Source of the DNA: Choricystis sp. odSpoLacu1
Lineage: Eukaryota; Chlorophyta; Trebouxiophyceae
Reading direction: 5' to 3'
Assembly (NCBI GenBank): GCA_958009055.1
Contig: OY253651.1
Span: 434,001-498,000, forward strand
Length of the DNA stretch: 64,000 nt
In this document: in pieces, positions 11,501-22,537 of the stretch
How the letters are laid out: each line of letters starts with the position of its first letter
Position numbering within the stretch: the stretch's first letter is position 1
Translations under genes and position numbers: made by a program
Notes under the pieces: generated by a model
Seen by the model: the letters and a program-made list of their open reading frames with translations, nothing else
What the model was told of the DNA's origin: nothing
Database searches by the model: none

Positions 11501-13406
11501 TCCCTCCGCCTCCGACAGCAGCCGCGCCAACCGAGCGCGCAGGATGAAGCCGTCCCGAGAGACGGCGGCGGCCAGCAGGCGCAGGCGGGCTTCTTGTTGG
11601 GGGCCAAGGCGGTCGGACCGAGCGAGAGTCGCCGTCCCGCCCGCCGCGGGCGCGCGGGGGGGGGCGTCCACCGCGAACGCGGCGTCCGCCAGGACGTCGT
11701 CCAGTTCGGCTTCTTCCGTGGGGTCCAGCACGGGGGCGGGGGGGGGAGGGGGGAGCGCGATGTCGGGGAGGAGGGAGGACGGGTCGGCCGAGGCGGGGGC
11801 GGGTGGCGCTGCCCAAGCCGCGCCCACGCCGCCGCCACCCCCACGCGGCGCGGGCGTCGCAGGCCACGGTGGCGACGGCCCCGCCCCCGCAGCCTGGGGC
11901 GATGGCTCTCCCACTCCCAGTGGCGCCAGCCCCACGGGCGACGCGCCGCCCGCGGCCGCAGCCACCGCGGCCAGAAACCCGCCCTGCGGCCGCGCGGGCG
12001 GCGCGGCTGCGCGCGCGGCGGCAAGCGCAGCCTCCGGCAGCGACCAGAACCGCATGACTGCTTTGCCCAGTTGGCGGGAGGATTCGGTGGCGCCGACCGC
12101 GTCGCGGGCGGCTTCGAGGCGCGACTTGGCGCGGTGGGTGCCAAACGCGCGGGCGAGGGCAGCGACGGGAACACCGCCCCGCCCGCCCTCCGCGAGCAGC
12201 CGCCCCAACTGAGCGTCCAGCCCTTGTTCCGCTGCCAGCGCAAAGGCGGCGGCAGCGTCCGCGCCTGGGTCGGTGGGGGGGTCGTCGGTGGCGGCGGCGG
12301 CGGCGCGGGCTTTGGGGTCGGCGGCAGCCGCGAGCGCGTCGCCACCGTCCCACGGCGCAGCAGCCACCAGGGCGCCCCGTTCAGCGCCCCGGCCGACTCC
12401 GAAGCCGTCGTCGTCGTCATCGCCTCCACCCAGGCGCACGGTGACGATGCGGGCGTAGCCAGCAGTGACGAGCAGGGTGCGCAGGCGGCGCCAGGCGCGG
12501 TTGCCAGCTTGACCCGGTGGGAGGCCCAGCATGCGTTTCAAGTCGGCATCTGGCGTGGCAGCGGGCGCAATCGCGGCCAGGCGGGCGCACACGGTGGCCA
12601 CGGAGGCAGCGTCGTCGCGCACGCCGTCCGGGGTGGAGGCGCCTCCCTCTCTCAAGACGGCAGCTGGCCCCAAGCGCGGCGCGTAGCGCGGCAGGTGCAG
12701 CCTCGCGGTCGATTGAGCGGGGCGCCCCCTCGCCGCCGCCAGCAACACTTTGGTGGCGGTCACCAGGCCGCGGGCGGCCAGGTGGGTGATGACAAAGTGA
12801 AAGTTGCGGGGGTCTGCGCCGCGCGCGCGAGCGAGGTCGGGGCGCAGCACGCCCTCCCCCCTCGCCCGGGCCACCACCTCCAACGCATCCAGCTGCGCGG
12901 CAGACGGGGCGTGGGTGCACAGGTCGTCGTCGGACAGGCCAACAACGGCGCGCCAGAGGGGGAGGGAGGGGGTGAGGCGCAGTGGGAGGGGGGGGGGGGG
13001 TCGCCAGCGCGAGAGAGAGGGGTGTCTCCCCCTCCACCACCACATCGCCTGCCGCGATGGGGCCGGCGGTCAGGGCGGCGCCCAGGTCGGCCAGGGTGGG
13101 GGGGTCGAGGTGGGTGTAGCCGGAGGTGGGGAGGCGGGCAGTGAGGCGGGTGAGGAGGGTGGGGAGGGTGCAGCCTGTGGGTTTGTGCGTGTGTGTTTTG
13201 TGAGTGGACAACCCCCCATATGTTGCGTGTGTCCGTGCCACATGTGTGGCCGCTGGCTGGGCGGTGGCGCGGGGAGACGTGGGGGGCGGCATGTCGAATT
13301 TACGCGCCGCATGCGGGCCACCGACGTCGGGGAGCCGCCGCTCACTTGTCCTCCCTTCCAGCGCCAACTCTTCTGCCGCCACCACGGCGAGGTCGGCTGC
13401 CGACAT
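8529..13406 (-). CDS. TFIIIC largest subunit (B-block binding, GTF3C1/TFC3-like), frame broken twice
   Basis: RNA polymerase III general factor that binds the B block of tRNA promoters. Exon 1 is 13406-13346; exon 2 runs 13174-8529. About 1567 aa if two frame breaks are bridged. It starts MSAADLAVVAAEELALEG, then CTLPTLLTRLTARLP. The B-block winged helix is visible at QLDALEVVARARGEG and FHFVITHLAARGLV. A SANT-like block lies at RKVRWSEAEDRAVLRVY. The C-terminus reads ARALLARLVAVGLLTRVDV and CACYFLARGDA. The frame shifts at a 13-base C run (12988-13000), where dropping one base joins the frames, and again in a CG-alternating tract between about 9505 and 9590, where dropping two bases (or adding one) does so. 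Good family similarity on both sides of each break argues for a living gene with repeat-length errors. Confidence 0.8.
12988..13000. repeat. 13-bp G/C homopolymer breaking the TFIIIC frame
   Basis: Thirteen G on the plus strand, C on the coding strand. The upstream frame (ending GDVVVEGETPLSLALAT) must lose one base to join the downstream frame (LRLTPSLPLWRAVVGLS). No GT-AG intron can replace the shift, since no AG follows before the downstream domain. Confidence 0.85.
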
Positions 13407-13722
13407 GGTGTGGACGTGTTGAGGCGGCCCCAAGTGTGGGGCAGAGTGTTTTTGGCCTCGGAAATAAAAAAAAAAAAGAGGGAGCAAGGACGGCGAAAGG
13501 GAGTGAGGGAGTGACGGAGGTCAAAACTCTCGACGTTTTTTTGTTTCAAGTCGCTAGAAAACACGCGCCTCCCTCGCCAGTGGTTGCACACAAAAGTAAA
13601 AGAAAAAACACGGAAATGACCCCACACGAGGAATGAGAATGAAAGGAAAAACAGAGATCGACGGGAGAAAGGGAGGGGGTGTGCGTGGCGCACCCCACCA
13701 CTTCACGTTGCTCCTCTCCTTG
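13407..13722. other. Spacer between TFIIIC subunit and polyprenyl synthase genes
   Basis: 316 bp holding the presumed promoter of the TFIIIC gene and the 3' UTR of the synthase gene. It is much less GC-rich than coding DNA, with A11 (near 13467) and several short A or T runs. No gene or RNA feature recognised. Confidence 0.45.
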
Positions 13723-15296
13723 CTACTTGTGCCTCGACATCACAATGTCAGCCAGCCGGGCCAGCGCCCCCCGCGCCGCCACCGCGTCCTCGGTGGCGGG
13801 GGGTGGCAGGGAGGCGAGCGCGGACACAGCGGCCGCCGCGTGGCATGCGGCCAGCACACGCGCTGCGGCGCACCCCCCTCCCGCCGCCACCAGGTCGCGC
13901 GCGGCGTCCGCGTCGCCCGGCCTCTTGAACTTGCGCCGGATCAGGGGTTCCAGGGCGGGAGAGGCGGGCAGAGCCAGCAGGGCGGGGGCGGTGACCAGGC
14001 CGGCGCGAGCGTCGGCCAGCGCGGGCTTGCCCAAAAGAGTGGACGTCGATTCGTAATCCAGCGCGTCGTCCACGATTTGAAAGGCGAGCCCCAGTCGCCG
14101 CCCATACTCGTGGGCAGCGTCAGAGGCGGTGGCCCGGGCGGTGGGGTCGTCGCGAGGGAAGGACACGTGGGCCGCAGCGCGCGCGGTGGCCGCAAACAGG
14201 GACGCGGTTTTTAGATAGCACCGCCCCTCATACGCGCCCAGGGACAGCAGGTCCTCCCCCGCCGCCGCAATCTGAGCGATTTCACCCGCCACCAAGTCTT
14301 CAATGACGCTGGACATTAGGGCCGTGACGGTGTGGGACCGGATGGAGGCCAGCGTGACGGCCGCGCGCGCCAACAGAAAGTCGCCCGCCAGCACGGACAC
14401 CTTGTTGCCCGCCACCGCGTTGAGGGCGGCCAGTCCTCGGCGCAGGGTGGCGGAGTCGATGACGTCGTCGTGGAGGAGGGAGGCGGCGTGGATGGTTTCC
14501 GAAATTTCGGCCACTGCTTGCGCCCTCCGCCGCCCGTCTGGAGGCGTGGAAGGCGCCCTCTCATCCACGGTCAAGTCGGCAGCAGCCGGCCCTCCCACTG
14601 GTGACACCGCGGTCGCCATGAGGAGGGCCAGGGCGGGGCGCACGCGCTTGCCGGCCGCGCGTGGGCGAAACAGGTAGGCAGCCGCCTCCCGCAGGACGGG
14701 GGCTGACGTGGCCACCACGCAGCGGCGCAGGCGTTCTGCGACGGCGTCGACTTCGGGGGAGGTCAGGGTGAAGGGGTCGGGCAGGGGGGAGGGGGGTGCG
14801 GGGGCGTGCGCGGTGGCGCGCTGTGGAGAGGAGAGGAGGGTGCGTGCTGGAAAGAGAGCGCCCCATCCACAGCCACGCACGCGCTCTTCACGCACCACAT
14901 TCCACACTCACCACGGGCACCGCGCTGGCGGCGGGTGCAGCGGTGCCGACGCGCGCGAATTGCGGCGCAAAGCGTGCGTGCCGGCCGGTGGTCCAGGCTG
15001 GAGAGGGAGGGAGTTTCGTTGGTGTGTGTGTGGTGTGAGTGAACGTGGTTTGCACCAGACGATGTGGCGGCGTTGTGAAAGGGGGGCGGCGGGGGCGCAG
15101 GGCGTGTGGGGAGACCCACGTCGGCGCTGTCCGCTGGTCGGGGCCTCGGTCGGGAAAACAAAAACACGTCGCCGCCAGGCCGCGGCGTTTGCCCCCACAT
15201 TCATACGTGGCACACAGCCAGTACACACACGCACGCACCTGCGTCCTGTGCCGCGGACGCCAGCAGGGCGGCCGCGCGCTTGGCGGCGCGCCGCAT
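13723..15296 (-). CDS. Long-chain polyprenyl (solanesyl-type) diphosphate synthase
   Basis: trans-Prenyltransferase making the side chain of ubiquinone or plastoquinone. Three exons: 15296-15239, 14997-14912 and 14820-13723 (413 aa). The first two exons encode only a basic Ala-rich leader (MRRAAKRAAALLASA and on), a likely mitochondrial or plastid transit peptide. The catalytic part begins TLTSPEVDAVAERL; the first Asp-rich motif is HDDVID in SLLHDDVIDSATLRRG, the second is QIVDDALDY, both DDxxD. GKRVRPAL binds diphosphate, and YLKTASLF and GDFLLARA also fit. The chain ends LADIVMSRHK as in solanesyl synthases. Chain length cannot be read with certainty from sequence alone. Confidence 0.93.
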
Positions 15297-15815
15297 TGTG
15301 GGGAGAGCTTTGTTTGGGCGCACGAGCAGAGGCACACGAATTGCCGCGCCTGGGGCCACAGCCAGCAGCAGGCGGGCGCAGCCTCTCGAGCGGGCGGCTT
15401 GTGTGTGGCACACGAGACACAGCCGCCGGACGCTCTCGTTGGTAAAGAGTTGTGAGAGAGGCAAACAACGACGACGGAAAAAAAAAAAAAGAAAAAAAAA
15501 AGACCTCACTCTCTCCGACCGAACGTCGACAAGCAAGGTGCGTCCGCGTGCTGCCTGTCCAGCGCCTCCCCTCCACTCTCACCGCCCCCAATCACGACGC
15601 GCGACTGCTGGCCGCTGCCGCGCGGGCGGGCGGGCGAGCGGTTGTGGGGAAGGAAACGCCACCGCACCCCGAAACGCGAGCGTGCCCGCCCCCCGATCAG
15701 CCGGCGGCCCCCCGACGCCTCCCCTCATCGTTTCCCTCCCCTCCCCTCCCCAGGCACCTCCCGCCTTGTGCGCACTCCGTCTCTACACACACACACACAC
15801 TCCTCAACACATCCA
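15297..15815. promoter_or_regulatory. Divergent spacer between polyprenyl synthase and RPS2
   Basis: 519 bp of head-to-head spacer that should carry both promoters. An A-rich block (15479-15502) is the only AT-rich island; a CA repeat (15786-15800) precedes the RPS2 start. No clear TATA box and no tRNA. The assignment rests on position only. Confidence 0.4.
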
Positions 15816-16944
15816 ATGGCTGACCGCGGCGGTTTCGAGCGCGGCTTCGGCGGCGACCGCGGGCGCGGGCGCGGGCGAGGCGACCGCGGCGACTGCGGCG
15901 ACCGCGGCCGGGGGCGCGGCCGCGGCCGCGGCCGCGGCAAGGACGACGGCGACGGCCCGTGGACGCCTCTGACCAAGCTGGGGCGCCTCGTGCAGCAGGT
16001 GAGAGGAAGGAGGGTGCGCGATCGCGAGAAGAGGGGGATCGGCCGCCGCTGGCAAAGCGCGGCTGTTGCTGCCCGCCGGCACGCGCCACTCCTCGCTTCG
16101 AAGCAGCGTCGCGGTCGCAACGTGCTCCTGCATCGCTGTGGTGGGCGCATGGGTTTGGATCGGGGGGCGGGCGCGAGAGGAATCGGCAGGAGAGCGCGGC
16201 GCGCCGGCTCACCGCGCCCACCGACAACAAAACTCACCCTCCCCTCCCTCCCCACCTCTCCCACCCACCCCACCACCTCCCCAGGGCAAGATCAAGTCCC
16301 TGGAGCAGGTCTACCTCTTCTCCATGCCGGTCAAGGAGTACCAGATTGTGGAATCCTTCCTGGGGCCCGCGCTCAAGGACGAGGTGATGAAGATCATGCC
16401 CGTCCAGAAGCAGACGCGCGCCGGCCAGCGCACCCGGTTTAAGGCGTTCGTCGTGGTGGGCGACTTCAACGGCCACGTGGGGCTGGGCGTCAAGTGCGCC
16501 AAGGAAGTCGCGACCGCGATCCGCGGCGCGATTCTCCTGGCCAAGATGGCGTGCGTCCCCGTGCGCCGCGGCTACTGGGGCAACAAGATTGGGCGCGTCC
16601 ACACCGTGCCCACCAAGGTCACCGGCAAGTGTGGCTCCGTCACGGTGCGCCTCATCCCCGCGCCGCGCGGTGCGGGCATCGTGGCCGCGCGCACGCCCAA
16701 GAAGGTGCTGCAGATGGCGGGCATTGAGGACTGCTACACCTGCTCCCGCGGCTCCACCAAGACGCTGGGCAACTTTGTGAAGGCGACGTATGCCGCCCTG
16801 GCGTCGACGTACGGCTTCCTGTCCCCCGACCTGTGGGCCAAGACGCGGTTCACGGCGCCCCCCCTGCAAGAGTTCACCGACCTGCTGGCCAAGCCCATCG
16901 TGGCGGAGAAACGCCGCGGCGGGGACGAGGACTACGGCTACTGA
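15816..16944 (+). CDS. RPS2: 40S ribosomal protein S2 (uS5)
   Basis: Small-subunit cytosolic ribosomal protein. Two exons, 15816-15998 and 16285-16944 (280 aa). The first exon encodes an RG-repeat N-terminus ([10 protein letters not shown]), a typical arginine-methylation region, then [13 protein letters not shown]. The second opens [20 protein letters not shown] and includes [43 protein letters not shown] and [13 protein letters not shown], all near-invariant in eukaryotic uS5. The intron (286 bp) shows no C/D or H/ACA box pattern that I could find. Confidence 0.98.
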
Positions 16945-17398
16945 AGAGTGGGGGGAAGGGGGGGGGTGCCAACGTTTTGTTTTTCTTTGGGGGGGTCCTG
17001 TTTCTTCCTGACTCCTCGAAAGGGGGGGCGCGCGAGTGTGGGAGGAGAGGCGTGGCGTGGCGTGCGTTTTGGACGTGCAAAACCGAGTACGCCGCCCTCG
17101 CGCCCCCTCCGTTCTAACGACGGGGGGCAGAAGGACGGGTCCTGCATCAAAAACAAGGGAGGAACGAGGGTGTTCGGTTGAGCGAAGAACGTTCTCTCTC
17201 TTCACTCGCTCTGCGCGCGCCTTTTGCGGCCGCCCCCCTGTTGCCTGTGCCTCACCCCGCGCACACCACACCACTGCATCGCACGTCTCTCTGGTTGGGC
17301 CAGCACGCCAGAGTCGACGCTCCCGCGTGTCCTGTCGCGCCTGTGCCACGAAAAGCGGGCACATTTGTCTTCCCTTTTTGCACCACACACATCTCACC
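16945..17398. other. Spacer between RPS2 and synaptotagmin
   Basis: 454 bp between two genes on the same strand. The first part is G-rich with short T runs (RPS2 3' UTR), the last 200 bp are pyrimidine-rich and end in ctcaccATG. No conserved ORF in either strand, no repeats. Confidence 0.45.
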
Positions 17399-20044
17399 AT
17401 GTGGGGCTGGATTGTCACCCTGTGCTACTACTGGGCGGCCGTGCTGGTCGGCTCATTTGTGAGTGGGGGGGGCGGGGGGTGGGTGGGGCGGGGAGGCTGT
17501 GTGGGGGGCGGGAAACCACCGCTGCCGACCGACCCTTGTGGACGGGTGCTCGTGGCGCAGCGCCCGCCCCATCGCTGCCCCCAGTCGCGCCGGCGTCCAC
17601 CCCAGTCGGTGACTGGTTGTGTCAGTCGCGTGTGCGCAGCAAAGGGGGGAGGGGGGGTCCGGCTGTTTGCCCCGCAACGCGAGTGCCCAAACGACGCACA
17701 TGCGAGAGGGCTCCGCTTGCGCTCACCAAACCCTCCACCGCCACCCCAGGCCGTCGGCCTCGCCCTCTCCCCCCGCTCCCGCCGCCCCGACGTCTCCCGC
17801 CTCGACATCTCGGCCGACCTGGATGACGCGGTGCCCGTCCCCAACCTGGCGGGCAAGCCCGTGCCCGCGGGGTCGCGCAAGTTTCTCGAGTACGCGCCGC
17901 TCTGGGCAAAGTGGCCCGACGTCAACCAAGTCCTCTTCGTCAACCGCATCATCCGCACCCTGTGGCCCCGCTACAATGCGGCCATCGGCAAGATTGCCAC
18001 CGATGTGGCGGGCCCCATCCTTCAGGAGATTTGCAAAAAAGTGCCGGCCGGGCTGTTGCAGGCAGTGGACATTGAGAAACTCGACCTGGGCGGCTTCCCC
18101 CTCGCCATCGGCGGCATCAAAACCTACGCCACCAAGGACGACTCCTGCATCTTTGAGGCGCCCATTCAGTGGGGGTCCACGATGGCGGTGCGTGTGGCTG
18201 CGCGGCTCAAGTTTGGCCCGTTTGTCATCCACCTCCCGATCGACGTCGAGAATGTGCAAGTCCGCGCCGTGGCGCGCGTCTCGCTTCGCCCCCTCGTCGA
18301 CGAACTGCCCTGCCTCGGCGGCGCCGAAGTCTCCCTGCTGGAGCTGCCCCACTACGACCTCACCCTGTGCATCATCAATGCTGTGGACTTGATGCGGTTG
18401 CCCGGGGTCAAAGCCATCGTTGACACCGCCGTCGCCAAAGTCGTGGGCGACCTCGCCCTCTACCCCAACCGCTTCCGCGTCGACCTCATGCCGGGCGGCG
18501 GCGTGCCCCCCCCTCCGCTGGGCATGGTCGAAGTCGCCATCGAGCGCGTGGAACGCATCTCGGATGGTGGGACCCTGTTTTCAAAAGTCGACCCATATGT
18601 CGAGGTGCGCTGCCGGCGCGGGCGCGTCACGCGCACGCGCACCATCTACAACACCGCCTCCCCCGTCTACAACGAAACCATTGCCGCCATCGTGGACGAC
18701 CCTGACAACCAGGCCCTGCATGTTTCGTTGTATGATGACAACGGAGGCTACAACGACAAACTGATTGGTGAACTGGAGCTGCCGCTGTTGACGTCCGACT
18801 TCTTTGCCGCGCCGCGCACAGACGTACACCTCATCCTCCCCTTCTCCAAGCCCGCCCCCGAGGACGATGAAGACGACTTCGAGTACGCCCCCATGGATGG
18901 AGGGGGCGCGACGGGCGGGGTGGGCGCTGGGCCGGTGGACGGCGGCGCGCCGTCGTCGGCCGCGAAAAAAGCGAAAAAGCCGAAAGAAAAGCTCAAGGAC
19001 AAGGTGCGCCGCCTGCGCGGCAAGCCGCCCCGCCCCGAGGTGGGGTTGATCCACATGACGGCGCGTTATTTGCCGTTCCGTGTCGACCCCAGCCAACTGG
19101 AGAGACTGCAGGCGGCCAAGGATGCTGCCGCTGCCGCGCGCAAGGCTCAAGCCGACGCGGCAGTGGGTGAAGCCAAGAAAGAGCTGGAGGAAGCCTCTGC
19201 CGCGGTCGGCGCCGCCGTCGCCACCTCCAAACGCGACAAAGCCGACCTGGAGGACGCCACGTTCACGCTGGGGCGCGCCGTGTCGACCGCGCGCCGCGCG
19301 GGCGTCGACGTGAGTGGCGTCATCTCTGGCGCCGCCCCCGACGCCGCCCCCGTCGCCATGTCCGACGTCAAGACGGAGGTCGCGGAAGCGGTGGAAGCGG
19401 CCGAAGACGCGGTCGACGCGGCGGCCGCGCTGAAGCAGGCGAGGAAGGATGCTGATCGGGTGGCTGCGGAGAAAGTGGAGGCCTCCAAACGCGCGGCCGA
19501 AGTCCCTGTCGTCGACATTTCCGAAGGCCCCATCACCCAGGACCTCAAAGGCATCCTCACCCTCACCCTCGTGTCCGCCCGCAACCTGACGGCGGACGGG
19601 CAGGTGGACCCGTTTGTGGAGCTGTCCCTTTTCAACCCCGCCACCGGCACCTCCAAAAAGCAGACGTCCGCCACGTGGAACAATGAGCCCAACCCCAAGT
19701 GGGGCGAAAAGTTTGACTTTGTCAACATTTCGGCGACGTCTGTGCTGACGGTGACGGTGTGGGACAAGAAGGGAGTGCTGGAGTCGGTGATGAACGCCGT
19801 CAAGTCGCTCGCCTCCAACCGCGCGATGACCGAAAAGATTGGCGTGCTCCGCCTGCGTGTCGACGAGATCGCGCGCAACCGCCGCATCAAGGACGAGTGG
19901 GCCCTGCAGGAGACGCAGAAGGGGGACCTCACACTGCAGTTGGAGTGGTTCCCGGTGGCCGTGGATGACGGCACCGACGCGGCGGCGCCGGCCAGGGCGG
20001 CGCCCCCCAAGCTGGCGGCCGCGGCGGCGCTGTCTGGGCTGTGA
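17399..20044 (+). CDS. Plant-type synaptotagmin (SMP plus C2 domains)
   Basis: ER-plasma membrane tether and lipid-transfer protein of the SYT/extended-synaptotagmin class. Exon 1 (17399-17458) encodes exactly a 20-residue hydrophobic anchor, MWGWIVTLCYYWAAVLVGSF; exon 2 is 17750-20044 (784 aa total). The SMP domain spans about residues 65-265 (FLEYAPLWAKWPDVNQVLFV, LDLGGFPLAIGGIKTYA). The first C2 domain (about 280-380) has SKVDPYVEVRC and NTASPVYNET. An acidic then Lys-rich linker and a coiled coil (about 470-620) follow, then a second C2 domain (LTLVSARNLTADGQVDPFVE, WNNEPNPKWGEKFDF). The intron separating the anchor from the rest is a clean exon-domain boundary. Confidence 0.9.
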   Translation: MWGWIVTLCYYWAAVLVGSFVSGGGGGWVGRGGCVGGGKPPLPTDPCGRVLVAQRPPHRCPQSRRRPPQSVTGCVSRVCAAKGGGGVRLFAPQRECPNDAHARGLRLRSPNPPPPPQAVGLALSPRSRRPDVSRLDISADLDDAVPVPNLAGKPVPAGSRKFLEYAPLWAKWPDVNQVLFVNRIIRTLWPRYNAAIGKIATDVAGPILQEICKKVPAGLLQAVDIEKLDLGGFPLAIGGIKTYATKDDSCIFEAPIQWGSTMAVRVAARLKFGPFVIHLPIDVENVQVRAVARVSLRPLVDELPCLGGAEVSLLELPHYDLTLCIINAVDLMRLPGVKAIVDTAVAKVVGDLALYPNRFRVDLMPGGGVPPPPLGMVEVAIERVERISDGGTLFSKVDPYVEVRCRRGRVTRTRTIYNTASPVYNETIAAIVDDPDNQALHVSLYDDNGGYNDKLIGELELPLLTSDFFAAPRTDVHLILPFSKPAPEDDEDDFEYAPMDGGGATGGVGAGPVDGGAPSSAAKKAKKPKEKLKDKVRRLRGKPPRPEVGLIHMTARYLPFRVDPSQLERLQAAKDAAAAARKAQADAAVGEAKKELEEASAAVGAAVATSKRDKADLEDATFTLGRAVSTARRAGVDVSGVISGAAPDAAPVAMSDVKTEVAEAVEAAEDAVDAAAALKQARKDADRVAAEKVEASKRAAEVPVVDISEGPITQDLKGILTLTLVSARNLTADGQVDPFVELSLFNPATGTSKKQTSATWNNEPNPKWGEKFDFVNISATSVLTVTVWDKKGVLESVMNAVKSLASNRAMTEKIGVLRLRVDEIARNRRIKDEWALQETQKGDLTLQLEWFPVAVDDGTDAAAPARAAPPKLAAAAALSGL

Positions 20045-20675
20045 AGAGAGGGTGTGTGGTGTGTGGTGTGCGTGTTGCACACGCACCCACGTGTGGATGG
20101 GTGGGTGGTTTGGGTGGGGGTGGTTTTACGAGGTGCGTGTGCCGAGTTTTCAACTCGTTTTCTTTCTTTCGTGTTAGTGAGGCCAATCTTTTCTTTTTCA
20201 CCGTGTGTTGGGCGGGGAGGGAGCGGTGCTTGGGGGCGAGAGAGAGGCGGAGAGAAGCACGGCTTGAAGAAAAAACGCTTTTTTCCCTGGTGAGGGTCTT
20301 TTTGTGTGTGGTGTGGTTTTCAAGAGGGGGGGGGGGGGGGCGGGGGGATGGGGGGGGATGGGGGTGATGGAAACGAAGAAAAAGGGGGGAGGCACGGGAG
20401 GGCGGGGGGTGGAGGCCGGCGCGGGGACACCACGCTCGGGTGCGCGCCGAGTCGACACAGGCGCACACACGCACCCTCCTCCCCACCGCCCCACCGCGCC
20501 TCACACACAAACACGAACTAAACGCCCCCCCAACACCCACGCGCGGAGGAAAAAGCGCAGCCACGCTCGACACAAATCTCCCTGTCCTCCTCCCTCCGCC
20601 GACACACCGCCTCCCGCGTTCGCGGTCCCCCGCCTCTCGCTCTCCTCCACGTGTGCCATGGGCCCCACCCCCTCC
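20045..20675. other. Convergent spacer with G15 run
   Basis: 631 bp between the 3' ends of the synaptotagmin and carrier genes, the longest intergenic stretch here. It contains a G15 run (20326-20340), a purine-rich G/A block to about 20430 and a pyrimidine-rich right half. ORFs crossing it match nothing I know and are low-complexity. No RNA gene seen. Confidence 0.45.
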
Positions 20676-22515
20676 TCACAGGTGCTCGTCGATGACCTTC
20701 TTGATCTCGTCGTACATGACGAGCACCAGGGCGCCCCCCGCCCCGCGCAGCACGTTGGACAGGGCGCCCTTGAAGAACGCGCCGGTGCCTTCCGTCTTCA
20801 TGATCTTGGACCAGCAGTCCGCGGTCGACGTGTACACGCGCTCCCCGCCCGACTGCATCATCAGGCGGCGGCGCACGGTGTCGAAGGGGTAGGAGCAGAT
20901 GCCGGCGGCGGCGGTGACGGTCTGGGCGACCGCCCACTTGGCCAGGATCGACGCCTTTTTCTCGTCCTTGAACAGGACGCCTTTCGCCGTGTCGTACAGA
21001 CCAAAGTACGCGCCGCGGTAGACAATGATGCCCTGCACCGACACGCCAAAGCCCTGGTACAGGGCCATGGGGCCGCCCCGCTTGACCGTCTTCGACAGGC
21101 AGTCGATGAGGCCGGTGAATTCACGAGACTTGCCGGAGCCGACGTCGGCCGCGAGGCGCGTGCGCGCAAAGTCGAGCGGGTACACGATGAGCAGGGACCC
21201 CGCGCCCGCCAGGCCGCCGGACGCCATGTTGGTGGCGAAGAAGCGCCAGAAGTCGGTGTGGGGGTCGTAGCGGGGGAACGTGTTCTTGATCGTGTCCTTG
21301 AACGCAAAGTTGAACGCCTGCGTGGGGAAGTAGCGCACCACGTTGGCCAGGTTGCCACGCCAGAAGGACGCGACACCCTGCTCCGAGGCGACACGGGAGA
21401 AGCAGTTGACGATGCCGGTGTAGCGCGGGATCTCACCCGACTTGATGCGGGGGTTGGAGTCCTGCGTCTGCAGGAGCAGCTTGACGCGCTCGATGGGGGC
21501 GACCGCGGTTTTAGAGATGCCGCCCGCCACGCCACCCGCCAGCAGGTCGGCGATGAACTTGTAGGTGGGGTTGGAGCCTTCTTTGGGGGCGTGGGCGACG
21601 GTGGTGGGGTGGCTGGGGAGGGTGTGTGTTGGGGGGAGGGGGTCCGAGGCGAGAGAGTCGGCGGCGGCGCTTGGGTTCTCATGCAGGTGACCCCAAGTTT
21701 GAGGAACGCTCCCTCCCACCGTGCTCCTGGCCGCCCCCCACTTGCCCCGCCTGGCCACCACACGCTGCCTCGGCCGCGATGGCGGGGGGCGGGCCGGTCA
21801 AGGCGGGCGCAGGGCGTGGCGGCGGGGCGGCGGTTGTTGGGGGGGTGGCCATGGGCCGCGCACCCTAGAACCAGAGGACGCGAAAAAACGACGGCTCTGC
21901 GACCGCCGCACCGCGCGCCGCGGGAACTGCGCCCTCGGCCCCCCGGGTGGGGGCGCCATGGCAGCCAGCACGCAGTGGCTGCAGGCGCCGAGGCGGCCGA
22001 GGCCGTGACGGCGCGGGAGGGCGCAGCAGAGGGAGGATGGCACCCCCGCACGTGGTTCGCCCTCCCCCCTCCCCGCACTGCCCCCGCCCCCCACGGTCGC
22101 CTGCCCTGCTCCCCGCGCTCGATCGGGGGCGCGTACGTGGAGCGCACACGACCCGTGGCCAGGGGGGCGCAGCCCCGGCCAGAGCAGGGGTGGGGCGAGG
22201 CAGCCGCCGGAGGGGGCGCCACGCGCGGCGCGGCGCTCCCTGCGCGTGTGGAGGGCGGTCGCCCACTCTGTTCGCTGCCTCCCCTGCCGCACGTGGTGCG
22301 CAGAGTCCCCAGCCTCGGGAGGGGGCTGGCGGAGCGCGCGATCGCGGGGCAGGCGGGGCGCCAGGGGCGCGGGGGGCGGCCGTTGTTTCCGCGCGCTCAT
22401 CGGCCGCGCCGCTCTCTCCCCCACACTCCCCCACAACTCACCCGGACGCGGGCGCGACGGACGAGGCCATCAGGCCCTTGATGCCCGCGCTCTTGTAGAG
22501 GGGCGAGGAAAGCAT
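20676..22515 (-). CDS. AAC: Mitochondrial ADP/ATP carrier
   Basis: Inner-membrane antiporter exchanging cytosolic ADP for matrix ATP. Exon 1, 22515-22442, encodes [19 protein letters not shown] and on; exon 2, 21612-20676, encodes the three-repeat carrier (336 aa). Carrier signatures are [24 protein letters not shown] and [14 protein letters not shown]; the last contains the RRRLMM variant of the carrier hallmark RRRMMM. Also seen are [23 protein letters not shown] and ILAKWAVAQ. The 829-bp intron is the longest in the window. A 19-base C run on the coding strand ends 4 bp before the ATG, so the 5' UTR is unusual. Confidence 0.97.
21613..22441 (-). other. Unusually long intron of the ADP/ATP carrier gene
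   Basis: 829 bp, GT-AG, with phase matching both exons. It is as GC-rich as coding DNA, unlike many other introns here, and carries long open frames on both strands as expected from GC content alone. I recognised no protein domain, snoRNA box or tRNA within it. Confidence 0.6.
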
Positions 22516-22518
22516 GTT

Positions 22519-22537
22519 GGGGGGGGGGGGGGGGGGG
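22519..22537. repeat. G19/C19 homopolymer upstream of carrier start
   Basis: Nineteen G on the plus strand, so a poly-C tract in the 5' leader of the carrier gene, a few bases before its ATG at 22515. It is the longest homopolymer noticed in the window and may not be exact in length. Confidence 0.9.

Noticed and set aside
12961..13020. Intron explaining the TFIIIC frame shift
   Set aside because: No AG acceptor lies between the C run and the downstream domain; a repeat-length change is simpler.
15999..16284. snoRNA in the RPS2 intron (also checked the RPL4 intron, 38406-38793)
   Set aside because: Ribosomal-protein introns often carry snoRNAs, but no C/D box pair or ACA box arrangement was found.
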